Below are positions 8,755 to 17,162 of a DNA stretch of 64,000 nucleotides, one piece after another. The stretch comes from an uncultured Ruminococcus sp. (GTDB lineage: Bacteria; Bacillota; Clostridia; Oscillospirales; Acutalibacteraceae): assembly GCA_910585865.1 (NCBI GenBank), contig CAJUGO010000004.1, forward strand, positions 62,001 through 126,000, written 5' to 3'. Under the pieces are notes generated by a model. It searched no databases and was not told the DNA's origin. It saw nothing but the letters and a program-made list of their open reading frames with translations. The position numbers and the translations under genes are program-made. The first letter of the stretch is position 1. Every line of letters starts with the position of its first letter.

Positions 8755-10215
8755 ATGAAACTCAAGAATTTGCTTATAAACCTGGAGTATACAACGGTGA
8801 ATGACGGCAACCCCGAAATTGAGGATATTATATATAATTCCCGCAAAGTATTTAAGGGCACTGTATTTGTTTGTCTGAAAGGCTATACATCCGACGCTCA
8901 CAAATTTGCAGAAATGGCTGTTGAAAAAGGAGCGTCGGCGCTAGTCATCAGCGACGACCTTGATTTTAATGTTCCCAAAAATGTCGCGGTTATAAAAACC
9001 GACGATACCCGAAAAGCGCTTGCGCTAATGAGCGTTGAATTTTTCGGTCATCCTGCCGACGAACTTTATACTGTTGCCATTACCGGAACAAAAGGAAAAA
9101 CTACCACTGCAGCCATGACAGCCGAAATTTTTGAACAGGCGGGAATAAAAACAGGAATTATAGGCACTCTGGGTATTGTATACGACGGCAAAACAATAAA
9201 AACAGACAACACGACGCCCGAATCATATGAAGTTCAAAAATCAATAAGAAACATGATTGACGCAGGCTGCAAGGCAATGGTAATTGAAGCGTCTTCAATA
9301 GGACTTAAACACAGCAGGATTGAAGGAGTTAATTTTGATGCAGGTATATTTACAAACTTCTCCGATGATCATATCGGCGGCGTTGAACATAAGGATTTAG
9401 AGGAATATTTATTCTGCAAAAGTCTGTTGTTCCGTCAATGCAAATTTGCCGCGGCAAATATAGATGATCCAAACTGGCAAAAAATCACCCGTGACTCGTC
9501 GTCTCCCGTACTTACTTTTGGTTTTAATAAAAACGCTGAGTTAAGGGCAAAAAATGACTGTCTTCTGTCAGACAACGGATTTATAGGAATACATTTTGAA
9601 ACAGAAGGAATCAAAGAACTTTGTGTTGACGTTGGAATCCCCGGAAAATTTAACGTATATAATGCATTGGCAGCAATTGCCGCAGTTTCATTTTTTGATA
9701 TTGATGAAGATGCAATTATCAAAGGACTTAAAGCTGCAAGGGTAAAGGGCAGAGTGGAACCGATTAAAGTCCCGGGAAATTATACACTTCTCATTGATTA
9801 TGCACATAATGCACTGTCAATGGAAAATGTACTTACTACTCTTCGCCAGTACAATCCAAACAGACTTATTACGATGTTTGGCGCAGGCGGAAACCGACCA
9901 AAAGTACGCCGCTATGAGATGGGTGAAGTTTCAGGCAGACTGTCGGATCTATCGGTTATTACAGAGGATAATTCCCGATTTGAGAATGTTATGGATATAA
10001 TTGAGGATATAAAGACAGGAATTAATAAAACCAACGGAAAATATGTGGTAGTGCCCAACCGAAAAGATGCAATAAAGTATTGCATGGAAAACGCACAGGA
10101 CGGTGATATTATCGTGCTTGCAGGCAAAGGGCATGAGGATTATCAGGAAATCAACGGAGTTAAATATCATATGGACGAAAGGGAACTGATAGCTGACATT
10201 TTAAACGGAAAGTAA
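8755..10215 (+). CDS. murE: UDP-N-acetylmuramoyl-tripeptide synthetase (MurE family)
   Basis: Cytoplasmic ATP-dependent Mur ligase that adds the third amino acid of the peptidoglycan stem peptide. The 486-residue protein has the P-loop GTKGKTT (111-117), the DNTTPES motif (151-157), a FCKSLLFRQ segment whose Lys222 is in the place of the carbamylated lysine of Mur ligases, and the C-terminal domain. The amino-acid selectivity motif reads DNSR (405-408), where meso-diaminopimelate ligases normally have DNPR; the arginine that contacts diaminopimelate is kept but proline is replaced by serine. It stands alone with its own promoter and terminator rather than in a dcw cluster, so it may be a second MurE-type ligase. 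Family assignment is firm; substrate is less certain. Confidence 0.88.
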   Translation: MKLKNLLINLEYTTVNDGNPEIEDIIYNSRKVFKGTVFVCLKGYTSDAHKFAEMAVEKGASALVISDDLDFNVPKNVAVIKTDDTRKALALMSVEFFGHPADELYTVAITGTKGKTTTAAMTAEIFEQAGIKTGIIGTLGIVYDGKTIKTDNTTPESYEVQKSIRNMIDAGCKAMVIEASSIGLKHSRIEGVNFDAGIFTNFSDDHIGGVEHKDLEEYLFCKSLLFRQCKFAAANIDDPNWQKITRDSSSPVLTFGFNKNAELRAKNDCLLSDNGFIGIHFETEGIKELCVDVGIPGKFNVYNALAAIAAVSFFDIDEDAIIKGLKAARVKGRVEPIKVPGNYTLLIDYAHNALSMENVLTTLRQYNPNRLITMFGAGGNRPKVRRYEMGEVSGRLSDLSVITEDNSRFENVMDIIEDIKTGINKTNGKYVVVPNRKDAIKYCMENAQDGDIIVLAGKGHEDYQEINGVKYHMDERELIADILNGK

Positions 10216-10234
10216 CTGAGCCGCAGTTACTTTT
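10211..10234 (+). terminator. Terminator directly after murE
   Basis: AGTAACTG/CAGTTACT with a short loop overlaps the murE stop and is followed by TTTT. Confidence 0.6.
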
Positions 10235-10352
10235 ACAAAGCAGCGCAATGCAGCATGCATTCAGGAAAACTTACTGAAATGAGCAAAACTCAGTGTACTG
10301 CTGTCTTGGGGCTGTTTTCTATAAAGTCAAGACAAATATAACAGACAGCTGC

Positions 10353-10388
10353 AAAAAGGTCACGGTTTTAATTTACCGTGACCTTTTT
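10353..10388. terminator. Bidirectional intrinsic terminator between murE and ectB-like gene
   Basis: A perfect 13-bp stem AAAAAGGTCACGG/CCGTGACCTTTTT with a 10-base loop gives a T run on either strand, and so can stop transcription from both convergent genes. Confidence 0.9.
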
Positions 10389-10408
10389 AAATATTGTAAT
10401 ATTGTAAT

Positions 10409-11659
10409 TTACAGCACTTCCGTTATTGACTGTTTTAATCTGGAAAGTCCGTCAAGAAGCACATCATCGGGAATTACTAAAGGAGGCATAATCTTTACAA
10501 CCGATCCCTCTCTGCCCGCACATTCACAGATAAGCTTTTTGTCAAAACATTTTTCTATTACTTTTTCGGAAAGTTCAGAGTTAATGCCGGCAAAATCAAT
10601 TCCCCAGATAAGTCCGATTCCTCTAAGCTCAAGTCTTGAATCAAGCGGAAGAATTTCTTTTTCTGCAAATGCCTTTACCAATTCGCCCTTTCGTCTTGTT
10701 TCTGCTTCAACATCATTGTCAATAAGATAATCAATTGCCGCCGCACCTGCAACAAAAGAAAGCTGGTTGCCTCTAAATGTACCGTTATGCTCACCCGGCT
10801 TCCAGATGTCAAGCTCTTCTTTGTGCAGAACAATAGCCAGAGGCATTCCTATGCCGCCGATTGACTTGGACATTACCACTATATCGGGCGTGATATTCGC
10901 CCTTTCAAAAGAGAAAAATGTACCGCTTCGGCAGCAGCCAATCTGAATATCATCAACAATCATTAAAATATCATTGCGCGTGCAAAAATCTCTTACATCC
11001 TGCAAAAATTTATCATCAAATACCCTTATTCCGCCCTCAGCCTGAACTGTTTCCATAACCAGAGCAGCAGGTTTTTCGACGCCCGAATGGTCATCATCAA
11101 TAAGCATCTGCATGTATTTAACCACATCCATTCCCTCTACCATATAAGGAGCCGGAATGTGTGTGCAATCTGTAAGTGTTGCACCGGCGCCGTTTCTGGC
11201 ATACATTTCGGACGTAAGCGAAAGAGCACCGGCTGTCATGCCGTGAAAGCAGCCCATAAATGCAAAAATATTTCTTCTGCCGGTCATTTTTCTTGCAAGC
11301 TTCATTGCCGCTTCAACAGCATTTGTTCCCGTAGGACCCGTAAACTGAATTCTGTATTTATAGCCGCGAGGCTCAATAATCTTTTTTTCAAGCGCATCAA
11401 TAAAGTCGCGTTTTGGAACAGTATACATATCAAGTGCATGAATAATCCCGTCAGTTGACAGATACTCAACAACCTTATTTTTAATATAATCATTGTTATG
11501 ACCATAATTTACTGCGCCTGCACCACAGAAAAAATCTATATATTCCTCACCGCTTTCGTCTGTCATAACAGCTCCCTTTGCATCTGTAAATACAGTAGGA
11601 AAATGCCTGCAATATGACCTAACAGACGACTCGTACTTTTCAAATGTATTTGTTTTCAT
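10409..11659 (-). CDS. EctB-like diaminobutyrate-2-oxoglutarate class III aminotransferase
   Basis: PLP-dependent class III aminotransferase, 416 residues. The whole-length pattern resembles EctB (aspartate semialdehyde to L-2,4-diaminobutyrate): a YIDFFCGAGAVNYGHNN segment, FTGPTGTNAVEAA, GCFHGMT, METVQAEGGI, IVDDIQIGCCRSGTFFSFE, MSKSIGG with the PLP lysine at about 265, and GTFRGNQL. I start at the second ATG (11659), where GAGGG has proper spacing; the first ATG is only one base from it. No ectA or ectC is present, so ectoine synthesis is not implied; free diaminobutyrate for another product is possible. It is the last gene of an operon with iscS, thiI, a sortase fusion and a CinA-like gene, an association I cannot explain. 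Confidence 0.85.
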   Translation of the reverse strand: MKTNTFEKYESSVRSYCRHFPTVFTDAKGAVMTDESGEEYIDFFCGAGAVNYGHNNDYIKNKVVEYLSTDGIIHALDMYTVPKRDFIDALEKKIIEPRGYKYRIQFTGPTGTNAVEAAMKLARKMTGRRNIFAFMGCFHGMTAGALSLTSEMYARNGAGATLTDCTHIPAPYMVEGMDVVKYMQMLIDDDHSGVEKPAALVMETVQAEGGIRVFDDKFLQDVRDFCTRNDILMIVDDIQIGCCRSGTFFSFERANITPDIVVMSKSIGGIGMPLAIVLHKEELDIWKPGEHNGTFRGNQLSFVAGAAAIDYLIDNDVEAETRRKGELVKAFAEKEILPLDSRLELRGIGLIWGIDFAGINSELSEKVIEKCFDKKLICECAGREGSVVKIMPPLVIPDDVLLDGLSRLKQSITEVL

Positions 11660-11680
11660 AATCATACCCTCGCAATAATA

Positions 11681-12103
11681 TTATTTTGGGACACAGATTT
11701 TGCTGTTTGCTCTTATATATCCTCCAACTGGACCTTGCATAATTGCCTCAATCTGCTCCGGTTCATCGGGAAGCAGAACAAGCACCTGATTTTGTGCCCT
11801 CAAAACAAACCCGTCATCACCAAACTCATTTTTAAGTTTTTTGCAGTCATCTATTGAAATATCCGCAACAGCTTTTGAAATTATGCTTACTATCCCTTTG
11901 TCATCTCCAAAACCCAATCCGCCAATGACAAACACTATATTATACTTTCTGAAAGCATCTGTCAAAAATATACCCAGCCCCTCGCTGTCTGTAGCAAACA
12001 ATGTCTGTACAAGCTCAAGGTCAAGTTCCGAAAAACTTTTTTGCAAAGCTCTTTCACAAAACGATGTTTTGCGTGCAGCGTAAAAAATAAGCTTGCAATT
12101 CAA
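11681..12103 (-). CDS. Small CinA/MoCF-like domain protein of unknown function
   Basis: A 140-residue protein with a TTG start at 12103, preceded by GGAGG that lies inside the last codons of the sortase gene; the genes are 2 bases apart. Residues about 50-80 read FVIGGLGFGDDKG, close to the GGLGPTxDD signature of CinA/MoaB-type molybdopterin-binding (MoCF) domains, and the end VLVLLPDEPEQIEAIM resembles the CinA segment with PGPPxEM. The order of these elements fits a single degenerate MoCF domain without the C-terminal CinA deamidase. The N-terminal domain of the upstream sortase protein appears to be a diverged relative. No signal peptide or membrane segment is seen. Function unknown; cytoplasmic partner of the sortase protein is a guess. 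Confidence 0.6.
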   Translation of the reverse strand: MNCKLIFYAARKTSFCERALQKSFSELDLELVQTLFATDSEGLGIFLTDAFRKYNIVFVIGGLGFGDDKGIVSIISKAVADISIDDCKKLKNEFGDDGFVLRAQNQVLVLLPDEPEQIEAIMQGPVGGYIRANSKICVPK

Positions 12104-12105
12104 AC

Positions 12106-14064
12106 TTAAACGCCTCCTTGTGCCTGATCATACTGAGGTTTAAGCTTTGCTTCAAAGCTCGGTGCAATTGTAAGATCACAGACCACATTGCTGTAATCAA
12201 GCTGCCAGCCCTTAAATATATAGTCATAGTATTCATCACTCGGTTTTGTCGGATTTTTCGGAGCTTTAGCCGCCTTTCCGTACTCAACCTTCTGAGTATT
12301 AATAACACTTCCGTCATAGTTAAGGAAAGTTACATTACAGTACACCTTAGCCTGTGTTGTGGGCTGAACTCTTTGGGTAACAGGCTGACCGCTCTTATCT
12401 GTAGGCGCAGTTGATTCGTCAACAGGCTTCTGAACTTTCTGGTTTTTAAAATCATAGTCGCCGTTGTACCAGTCAATCTGACCCTTTTCATAAGCTGTAC
12501 AGAAATCGGTCACAGCCGGACGGCTGCCGCCGTATGCAGAATAGTAAACCTCCGGCCATACCGGATTTTTATTAAGGCTTGCCTTTGAAACATCAACCTT
12601 TTTTGATTCGCCTACCCTGACCTTCCGTGCAACAACAACCGTTCTGAAATTTGTAAATTCGTAGGAACAGGTTGAAAGCGTAATAAGCTCATCATCCTCA
12701 TTTACATCAACAGGGCAATTAAAAAGAGAACGAACGCGAACATTATACACATAATTCATAAAATCTTTTTCGTTCTGGAAGTTGCCAATCATATAGTTAA
12801 AAAATTCTCCGTGCGTCGACAATGTATTCGTTTTAAACACGGAAATAATCTTATATGTTCCGTCACCGTCGGGAGTATCAAACCTAATTACAGGAGTTTT
12901 TTTATAAAAGTCAAGATTTCCTGTTGTTCCGCCGTATTTCATCAGATCGCCGAACATTGAACCGTCCTGAATATGGTGACCGTGAATTACCGTATTTTTG
13001 CTGTCAGTCCCCTTTGTACAGCGGTAATCAAGAAATATGCTTCCAAATGAATCGTAATCACCCTTGTAGTTATGGTTAAGATAATACTGACCGTTTCTAT
13101 CGTCAGATTTGTGCCAAAGCACAGGGTAGTCAACCTGTGTATTTTTCATCTGAATCCATCCGACAATTTCGTCATTTATTTTCAGAAGCTTTTTCCAATT
13201 TATTTTATCATCAACAGCAGGCTTTTTATCACCGCTTTTGTCATCCTCTATTCCATGTGCAATTCTCTGGATTTCACCATTAAGCTCTGCATTTCTGAAA
13301 CTTAAATACACCATATTGTAAAAAAGCAGGGAAAGCGCAACCAGAAAGACTAAAAACGACGCAATTGCCACACTTTTGCGTGTAATCTCCTTTGCACCGT
13401 CTCCTTTCATAGGAATAAACTGATTTGCAAATCCGGTTTTTGCGGGCACAAATTCCTTTTTGCTGAAGCCTCCCGGATAATCCCCGGCAGAATTTTCAAA
13501 ATTTTCCTTAGTTCTTACACAGGCAAGACATACCATATCGGCAATATCTTCTCCCGTTAAAGATGCCTTTGGCAAAACCGCAACACGCATTCCCCGGTAC
13601 ATAAAGCAATAACCTTTAAAGCTTCTGCCGAAATCACCGAGACTAAAGATTTTTGACTTCTTTTTAAATACTCTGAACTCTTCGGCAAGCTCGTCAAGCT
13701 CCTCCCTAGAAGCACCTCTCTTTTTTGCATCAGCAAATGCCCTGTTCCTTTTCTTCCAATAATCTTTCGGTACAGGTTCGTTTTCACTGCGTTCGGCATT
13801 AGCCACAACCTCAGCGAAATTCTTTTTAAAAGAAGTACTGTCAATCGTATTAAGAGCCTCTGCAATAACAATAATATCGGGCTTTTTTGCATATTTTGCA
13901 CATTCATTAAGCAAAGCTGTTATTTTAGATGCTCTGATAGGCGTGCTTCTAATGCTGTTAAGCGAAAAACCATTTTTGGAAAGCTTATTTTCAATTGAAT
14001 CATTATAATCCGACAGATCGGGTAAACCGGTCTTGCTTCTGACAGACAAAATTTCAATATCCAC
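12106..14064 (-). CDS. Class B sortase fused to N-terminal CinA/MoCF-like domain and C-terminal InlB-type B repeat
   Basis: A 652-residue protein with unusual architecture. Residues 1-185 look like a degenerate CinA/MoCF domain (start VDIEILSV, PDIIVIAEAL, YRGMRVAVLPK) and would be cytoplasmic. One membrane span is at about 230-255. An extracellular class B sortase follows at about 290-481, with IHGHH (catalytic His about 363), TLSTCSYEF (Cys about 466) and FRTVVVARK (Arg about 474). A Pro/Thr/Gln linker leads to an InlB B-repeat/Flg_new-like module near 574-640 (VTFLNYDG, FKGW). The GTG at 14064 has AAAGGGGG at good spacing and begins like CinA; an ATG at 14091 has no ribosome site. No sorting substrate is adjacent. 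The sortase assignment is firm, the N-terminal one moderate. Confidence 0.85.
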   Translation of the reverse strand: MDIEILSVRSKTGLPDLSDYNDSIENKLSKNGFSLNSIRSTPIRASKITALLNECAKYAKKPDIIVIAEALNTIDSTSFKKNFAEVVANAERSENEPVPKDYWKKRNRAFADAKKRGASREELDELAEEFRVFKKKSKIFSLGDFGRSFKGYCFMYRGMRVAVLPKASLTGEDIADMVCLACVRTKENFENSAGDYPGGFSKKEFVPAKTGFANQFIPMKGDGAKEITRKSVAIASFLVFLVALSLLFYNMVYLSFRNAELNGEIQRIAHGIEDDKSGDKKPAVDDKINWKKLLKINDEIVGWIQMKNTQVDYPVLWHKSDDRNGQYYLNHNYKGDYDSFGSIFLDYRCTKGTDSKNTVIHGHHIQDGSMFGDLMKYGGTTGNLDFYKKTPVIRFDTPDGDGTYKIISVFKTNTLSTHGEFFNYMIGNFQNEKDFMNYVYNVRVRSLFNCPVDVNEDDELITLSTCSYEFTNFRTVVVARKVRVGESKKVDVSKASLNKNPVWPEVYYSAYGGSRPAVTDFCTAYEKGQIDWYNGDYDFKNQKVQKPVDESTAPTDKSGQPVTQRVQPTTQAKVYCNVTFLNYDGSVINTQKVEYGKAAKAPKNPTKPSDEYYDYIFKGWQLDYSNVVCDLTIAPSFEAKLKPQYDQAQGGV

Positions 14065-14083
14065 GCCTGCTGCCCCCTTTACA

Positions 14084-15265
14084 TTATTCATCTTCCGCCG
14101 AAATATGAGTTACTTTAAGATTATTCACAGCCTCTTCCACAAGCGGCTCAAAATTCGGCTTCTCCTGAGCCTCTTTCACATACTTTAGTACAGGTCTTGT
14201 TCTCGGGTGCTTTGGCGTAAACACTGTACAGCAGTCCTCATAAGGCTCAATTGAAATATTGTAAGTATCTATTCTGTATGAAATATCAATTATTTCCTGT
14301 TTATCCATACCGATAAGCGGTCTGAACACAAGCATATCGGATGCATCATCAGTACACGCAAGTGCACCAATTGTCTGGCTTGCAACCTGACCGAGACTTT
14401 CTCCCGTAACAAGTGCAAGACAGTCATTACGCTCGGCAATTTTGCTTGAAATCTGCATCATAAGACGGCGCATAATAATTGTAAAAAGCTCCTCAGGACA
14501 TTCCTCTTTGATTTTTTCCTGTATTTTAGTAAACGGAACGGTATACATCGTCATGCTGCCTGCATACTTGCTTACCTTTCTTAAAAGGCGCACTACCTTG
14601 TCCTCGGCTCTCCTGCTTGTATACGGAGGACTCGCAAAGTGAATTGCAGTAAGCTGTATTCCCCGCTTTGCCATCATATATGCAGCAACAGGAGAATCAA
14701 TGCCTCCGCTTATAAGAATAGCAGCCTTACCGCCCGTACCGACAGGAATTCCTCCTGCACCCTTATGCGGTTCACCGTGAATATATGCTCCAAAATCACG
14801 TATTTCGACATTTACGGTAAGCTCGGGATTGTGTACATCAACCTTTAGATGAGGAAATTTAGATAAAATCTCTCCACCGGTCTCCCTGCATATTTCGGGT
14901 GACTTAAGCGGAAATCTCTTGTCACTGCGCTTTGCCTCAACCTTAAATGTCTTTACCGCATTAAGCTCTTTTTCAAGATATACGGGGACTGTCTCAAGGA
15001 CTGATTCAATTGTCTTTTCACAAACAGCCGCCCTTGAAAAGGATGCTATGCCGAACACCCTCGATACTCTGTCACAGGCTTCATCAAGGTCTATGCTCTC
15101 TGAAAGCGGCTTTACATATATTGTGGACTGTGCCGAAGTAATTTCAAAACTGCCTAAACTGCGCAGGGCATATTTTAAATTTTTCTTCAGCACATCTTCA
15201 AACGAACGGCGGTTCAGTCCCTTTAAAACAATTTCGCCGTCCTTTAAAAGTAAAATTTCCTTCAT
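14084..15265 (-). CDS. thiI: tRNA 4-thiouridine synthetase / sulfurtransferase ThiI
   Basis: Uses ATP and persulfide sulfur to make 4-thiouridine at tRNA position 8. The 393-residue protein has an N-terminal ferredoxin-like and THUMP region and a PP-loop SGGIDSP at 186-192, with the adenylation domain after it. The C-terminal rhodanese domain of Enterobacteria is absent, as in other Firmicutes where the adjacent cysteine desulfurase gives the sulfur directly. The ATG at 15265 has GGAAGAG just before it; the open frame continues to a TTG at 15277 with no ribosome site. It is 20 bases after the desulfurase gene and 19 before the sortase fusion. Confidence 0.93.
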   Translation of the reverse strand: MKEILLLKDGEIVLKGLNRRSFEDVLKKNLKYALRSLGSFEITSAQSTIYVKPLSESIDLDEACDRVSRVFGIASFSRAAVCEKTIESVLETVPVYLEKELNAVKTFKVEAKRSDKRFPLKSPEICRETGGEILSKFPHLKVDVHNPELTVNVEIRDFGAYIHGEPHKGAGGIPVGTGGKAAILISGGIDSPVAAYMMAKRGIQLTAIHFASPPYTSRRAEDKVVRLLRKVSKYAGSMTMYTVPFTKIQEKIKEECPEELFTIIMRRLMMQISSKIAERNDCLALVTGESLGQVASQTIGALACTDDASDMLVFRPLIGMDKQEIIDISYRIDTYNISIEPYEDCCTVFTPKHPRTRPVLKYVKEAQEKPNFEPLVEEAVNNLKVTHISAEDE

Positions 15266-15285
15266 GTTCTCTTCCAATCTGCAAT

Positions 15286-16413
15286 TTATCGGTGTGCAAG
15301 CACCTTGAGTCCCTGCTCAATACCCCTGCACAACTCGTCAATATCATCTGTTGTATTATACTTTGAAAAGCTTATTCTAAGCGCGCTGTCGGCTCTGTTT
15401 TTGTCAATTCCCATTGCCTGAAGAACATGGCTTGGCTTTCCCTTTGCACACGCACTTCCAGAGGACACAAAAACATCAAACTCTTCAAGAAAATGCAGCA
15501 TTGTTTCGCTTCTTACCCTGCCGGCTGAAATATTCAGCACATACGGCAGCGCATTTTCAGCAGAATTAACAACTACTCCGTCAATATTTGCAAGGTTTTT
15601 TCTTGCATAATCGTTTAACAATTTTATCTTACGATAGTTCTCATCAATTTTAAACTCGTCACAAGCAGTCCCAAATGCCGCAATAAGCGGAAGTGCTTCC
15701 GTCCCCGGGCGAATCCTGCCTTCCTGCTCGCCTCCGTAATGAAACGGAACAATACGCACGCCTTTTTTTATATAAAGCGCTCCGCAGCCCTTCGGAGCAT
15801 GAACCTTGTGACCGCTTACACTTATTAAATCAGCGTTCATTTTTCGGGCGTTTAATGTTAATTTCCCAAAAGCCTGAACTGCGTCAGTATGGCAGACAAC
15901 CTCGCTGTTTTTCGCTTTTACGGCTGAAAAAATATCCGAAATCTGCATTACCGCTCCCGTTTCATTGTTGACGCTCATAACAGATACCAAAATTGTACTG
16001 CTGTCAATTTGATTTAATACATCCTCTTTATGTATTGCTCCGTCAGAACGGGGATTAATATATACAACATCAAAGCCGTCATTTTCAAGTTTTTTTGCTG
16101 TCTCTATTATACTGCTGTGTTCAATTGAAGAAACAACAATTTTGTTTCCCCTTCTCTTTTTTGCCTGAGCTGTTCCTAACAAAGCAGCATTGTTCGCCTC
16201 AGTCCCTCCGCTTGTAAAGAAAATCTCATCACTTGATGCGGCGAGAGTTTTGGCAACCGTTCGGCGCGCCTTTACAAGCTCCTGCTCGGCATACATACCC
16301 TTAAGATGAAGTGACGACGGATTTCCGTAATTTTCGGTCATTATCTCATATGCCTTTTTAGCGGCATTAACCGAAACAACAGTTGTAGCGCTGTTATCAA
16401 GATAATGCTCCAT
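15286..16413 (-). CDS. Cysteine desulfurase (IscS/NifS family)
   Basis: PLP enzyme that turns L-cysteine into alanine and an enzyme-bound persulfide. The 375-residue protein begins MEHYLDNSATT, carries the PLP lysine in SGHKVHAPKG (Lys203) and the catalytic cysteine in SSGSACAKGKPSHVL (Cys322). The pairing with thiI 20 bases downstream is the common NifZ-ThiI arrangement of Firmicutes and implies sulfur supply for tRNA thiolation rather than general Fe-S assembly; no iscU is nearby. The ATG at 16413 has GGAGGG 5 bases upstream, preferred to a start 18 bases earlier. It is the first gene of the five-gene operon ending at 10409. Confidence 0.93.
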   Translation of the reverse strand: MEHYLDNSATTVVSVNAAKKAYEIMTENYGNPSSLHLKGMYAEQELVKARRTVAKTLAASSDEIFFTSGGTEANNAALLGTAQAKKRRGNKIVVSSIEHSSIIETAKKLENDGFDVVYINPRSDGAIHKEDVLNQIDSSTILVSVMSVNNETGAVMQISDIFSAVKAKNSEVVCHTDAVQAFGKLTLNARKMNADLISVSGHKVHAPKGCGALYIKKGVRIVPFHYGGEQEGRIRPGTEALPLIAAFGTACDEFKIDENYRKIKLLNDYARKNLANIDGVVVNSAENALPYVLNISAGRVRSETMLHFLEEFDVFVSSGSACAKGKPSHVLQAMGIDKNRADSALRISFSKYNTTDDIDELCRGIEQGLKVLAHR

Positions 16414-16603
16414 CTTTACCCTCCGTCCCATAAGTATACATTTAACATTATACTACATATAAATAAAAAAATAAAGTAAAATTTTCAACATAAATCAGAA
16501 ATTCACGGACAGAATAATATATGCACTGCCGAAGCACTTTACATCCGATAACAGCAGCGCTTCAGCTTTAAAATAAAAAACAGACTATAAAGAGGGTATT
16601 TTA

Positions 16604-17059
16604 ATGGTAACACCTAAAGAATACAGCACAATTGTGAAAAATAATTCACCGAAAAGTAAATGTTTTGTGAACTGCATAAAGGCATTTTTAATCGGCGGAG
16701 GCATCTGTCTTGCCGGTCAGGTTCTTACAGAACTTTATCAAAACCTTGGAATGAATGAAGACAACAGCAAAACTTTGACCTCCGTATCACTCATATTCCT
16801 GGGAATACTGCTGACAGCCATCGGCGTATACGATAAAATTGCAAAACACGGAGGGGCAGGTACGCTTGTACCGATTACAGGATTTGCAAACGCTGTGTCC
16901 TCGCCTGCAATTGAGTTTAAATCAGAAGGATATGTTGCCGGTCTGGGCGCAAAACTGTTTATTATTGCAGGACCTGTTATTGTATACGGCGTTGCGGCTT
17001 CGGTAATATACGGGGCAGTACTGTGGGTACTGCATATGTTCGGCATAACGCTTTTTTAG
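16604..17059 (+). CDS. spoVAC: Stage V sporulation protein AC
   Basis: Inner-membrane component of the SpoVA channel that moves dipicolinic acid during sporulation and germination. The 151-residue protein has a short cytoplasmic start (VTPKEYSTIVKNNSPKSK), then hydrophobic spans, and the GGAGTLVPITGFANAVSSPAIEFKSEG region typical of SpoVAC, with ILLTAIGVYD before it. AAGAGGG precedes the ATG. It normally sits with spoVAD and spoVAE; here it is alone, with a terminator 40 bases downstream. It supports a spore-forming ancestry. No forespore promoter was recognised. Confidence 0.88.
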   Translation: MVTPKEYSTIVKNNSPKSKCFVNCIKAFLIGGGICLAGQVLTELYQNLGMNEDNSKTLTSVSLIFLGILLTAIGVYDKIAKHGGAGTLVPITGFANAVSSPAIEFKSEGYVAGLGAKLFIIAGPVIVYGVAASVIYGAVLWVLHMFGITLF

Positions 17060-17096
17060 TTTCTGCTCTGTCTTACAGTATTATTAATCATATATT

Positions 17097-17133
17097 AAAA
17101 ATCTCCCTTTTCCACATCGAAAAGGGAGATTTT
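17097..17133. terminator. Bidirectional terminator between spoVAC and the SDR gene
   Basis: AATCTCCCTTTTC and GAAAAGGGAGATT pair perfectly around a 6-base loop, with A and T runs outside, between convergent genes. Confidence 0.88.
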
Positions 17134-17162
17134 CTGTTATTTGATATAAACTTTCAAATCAC

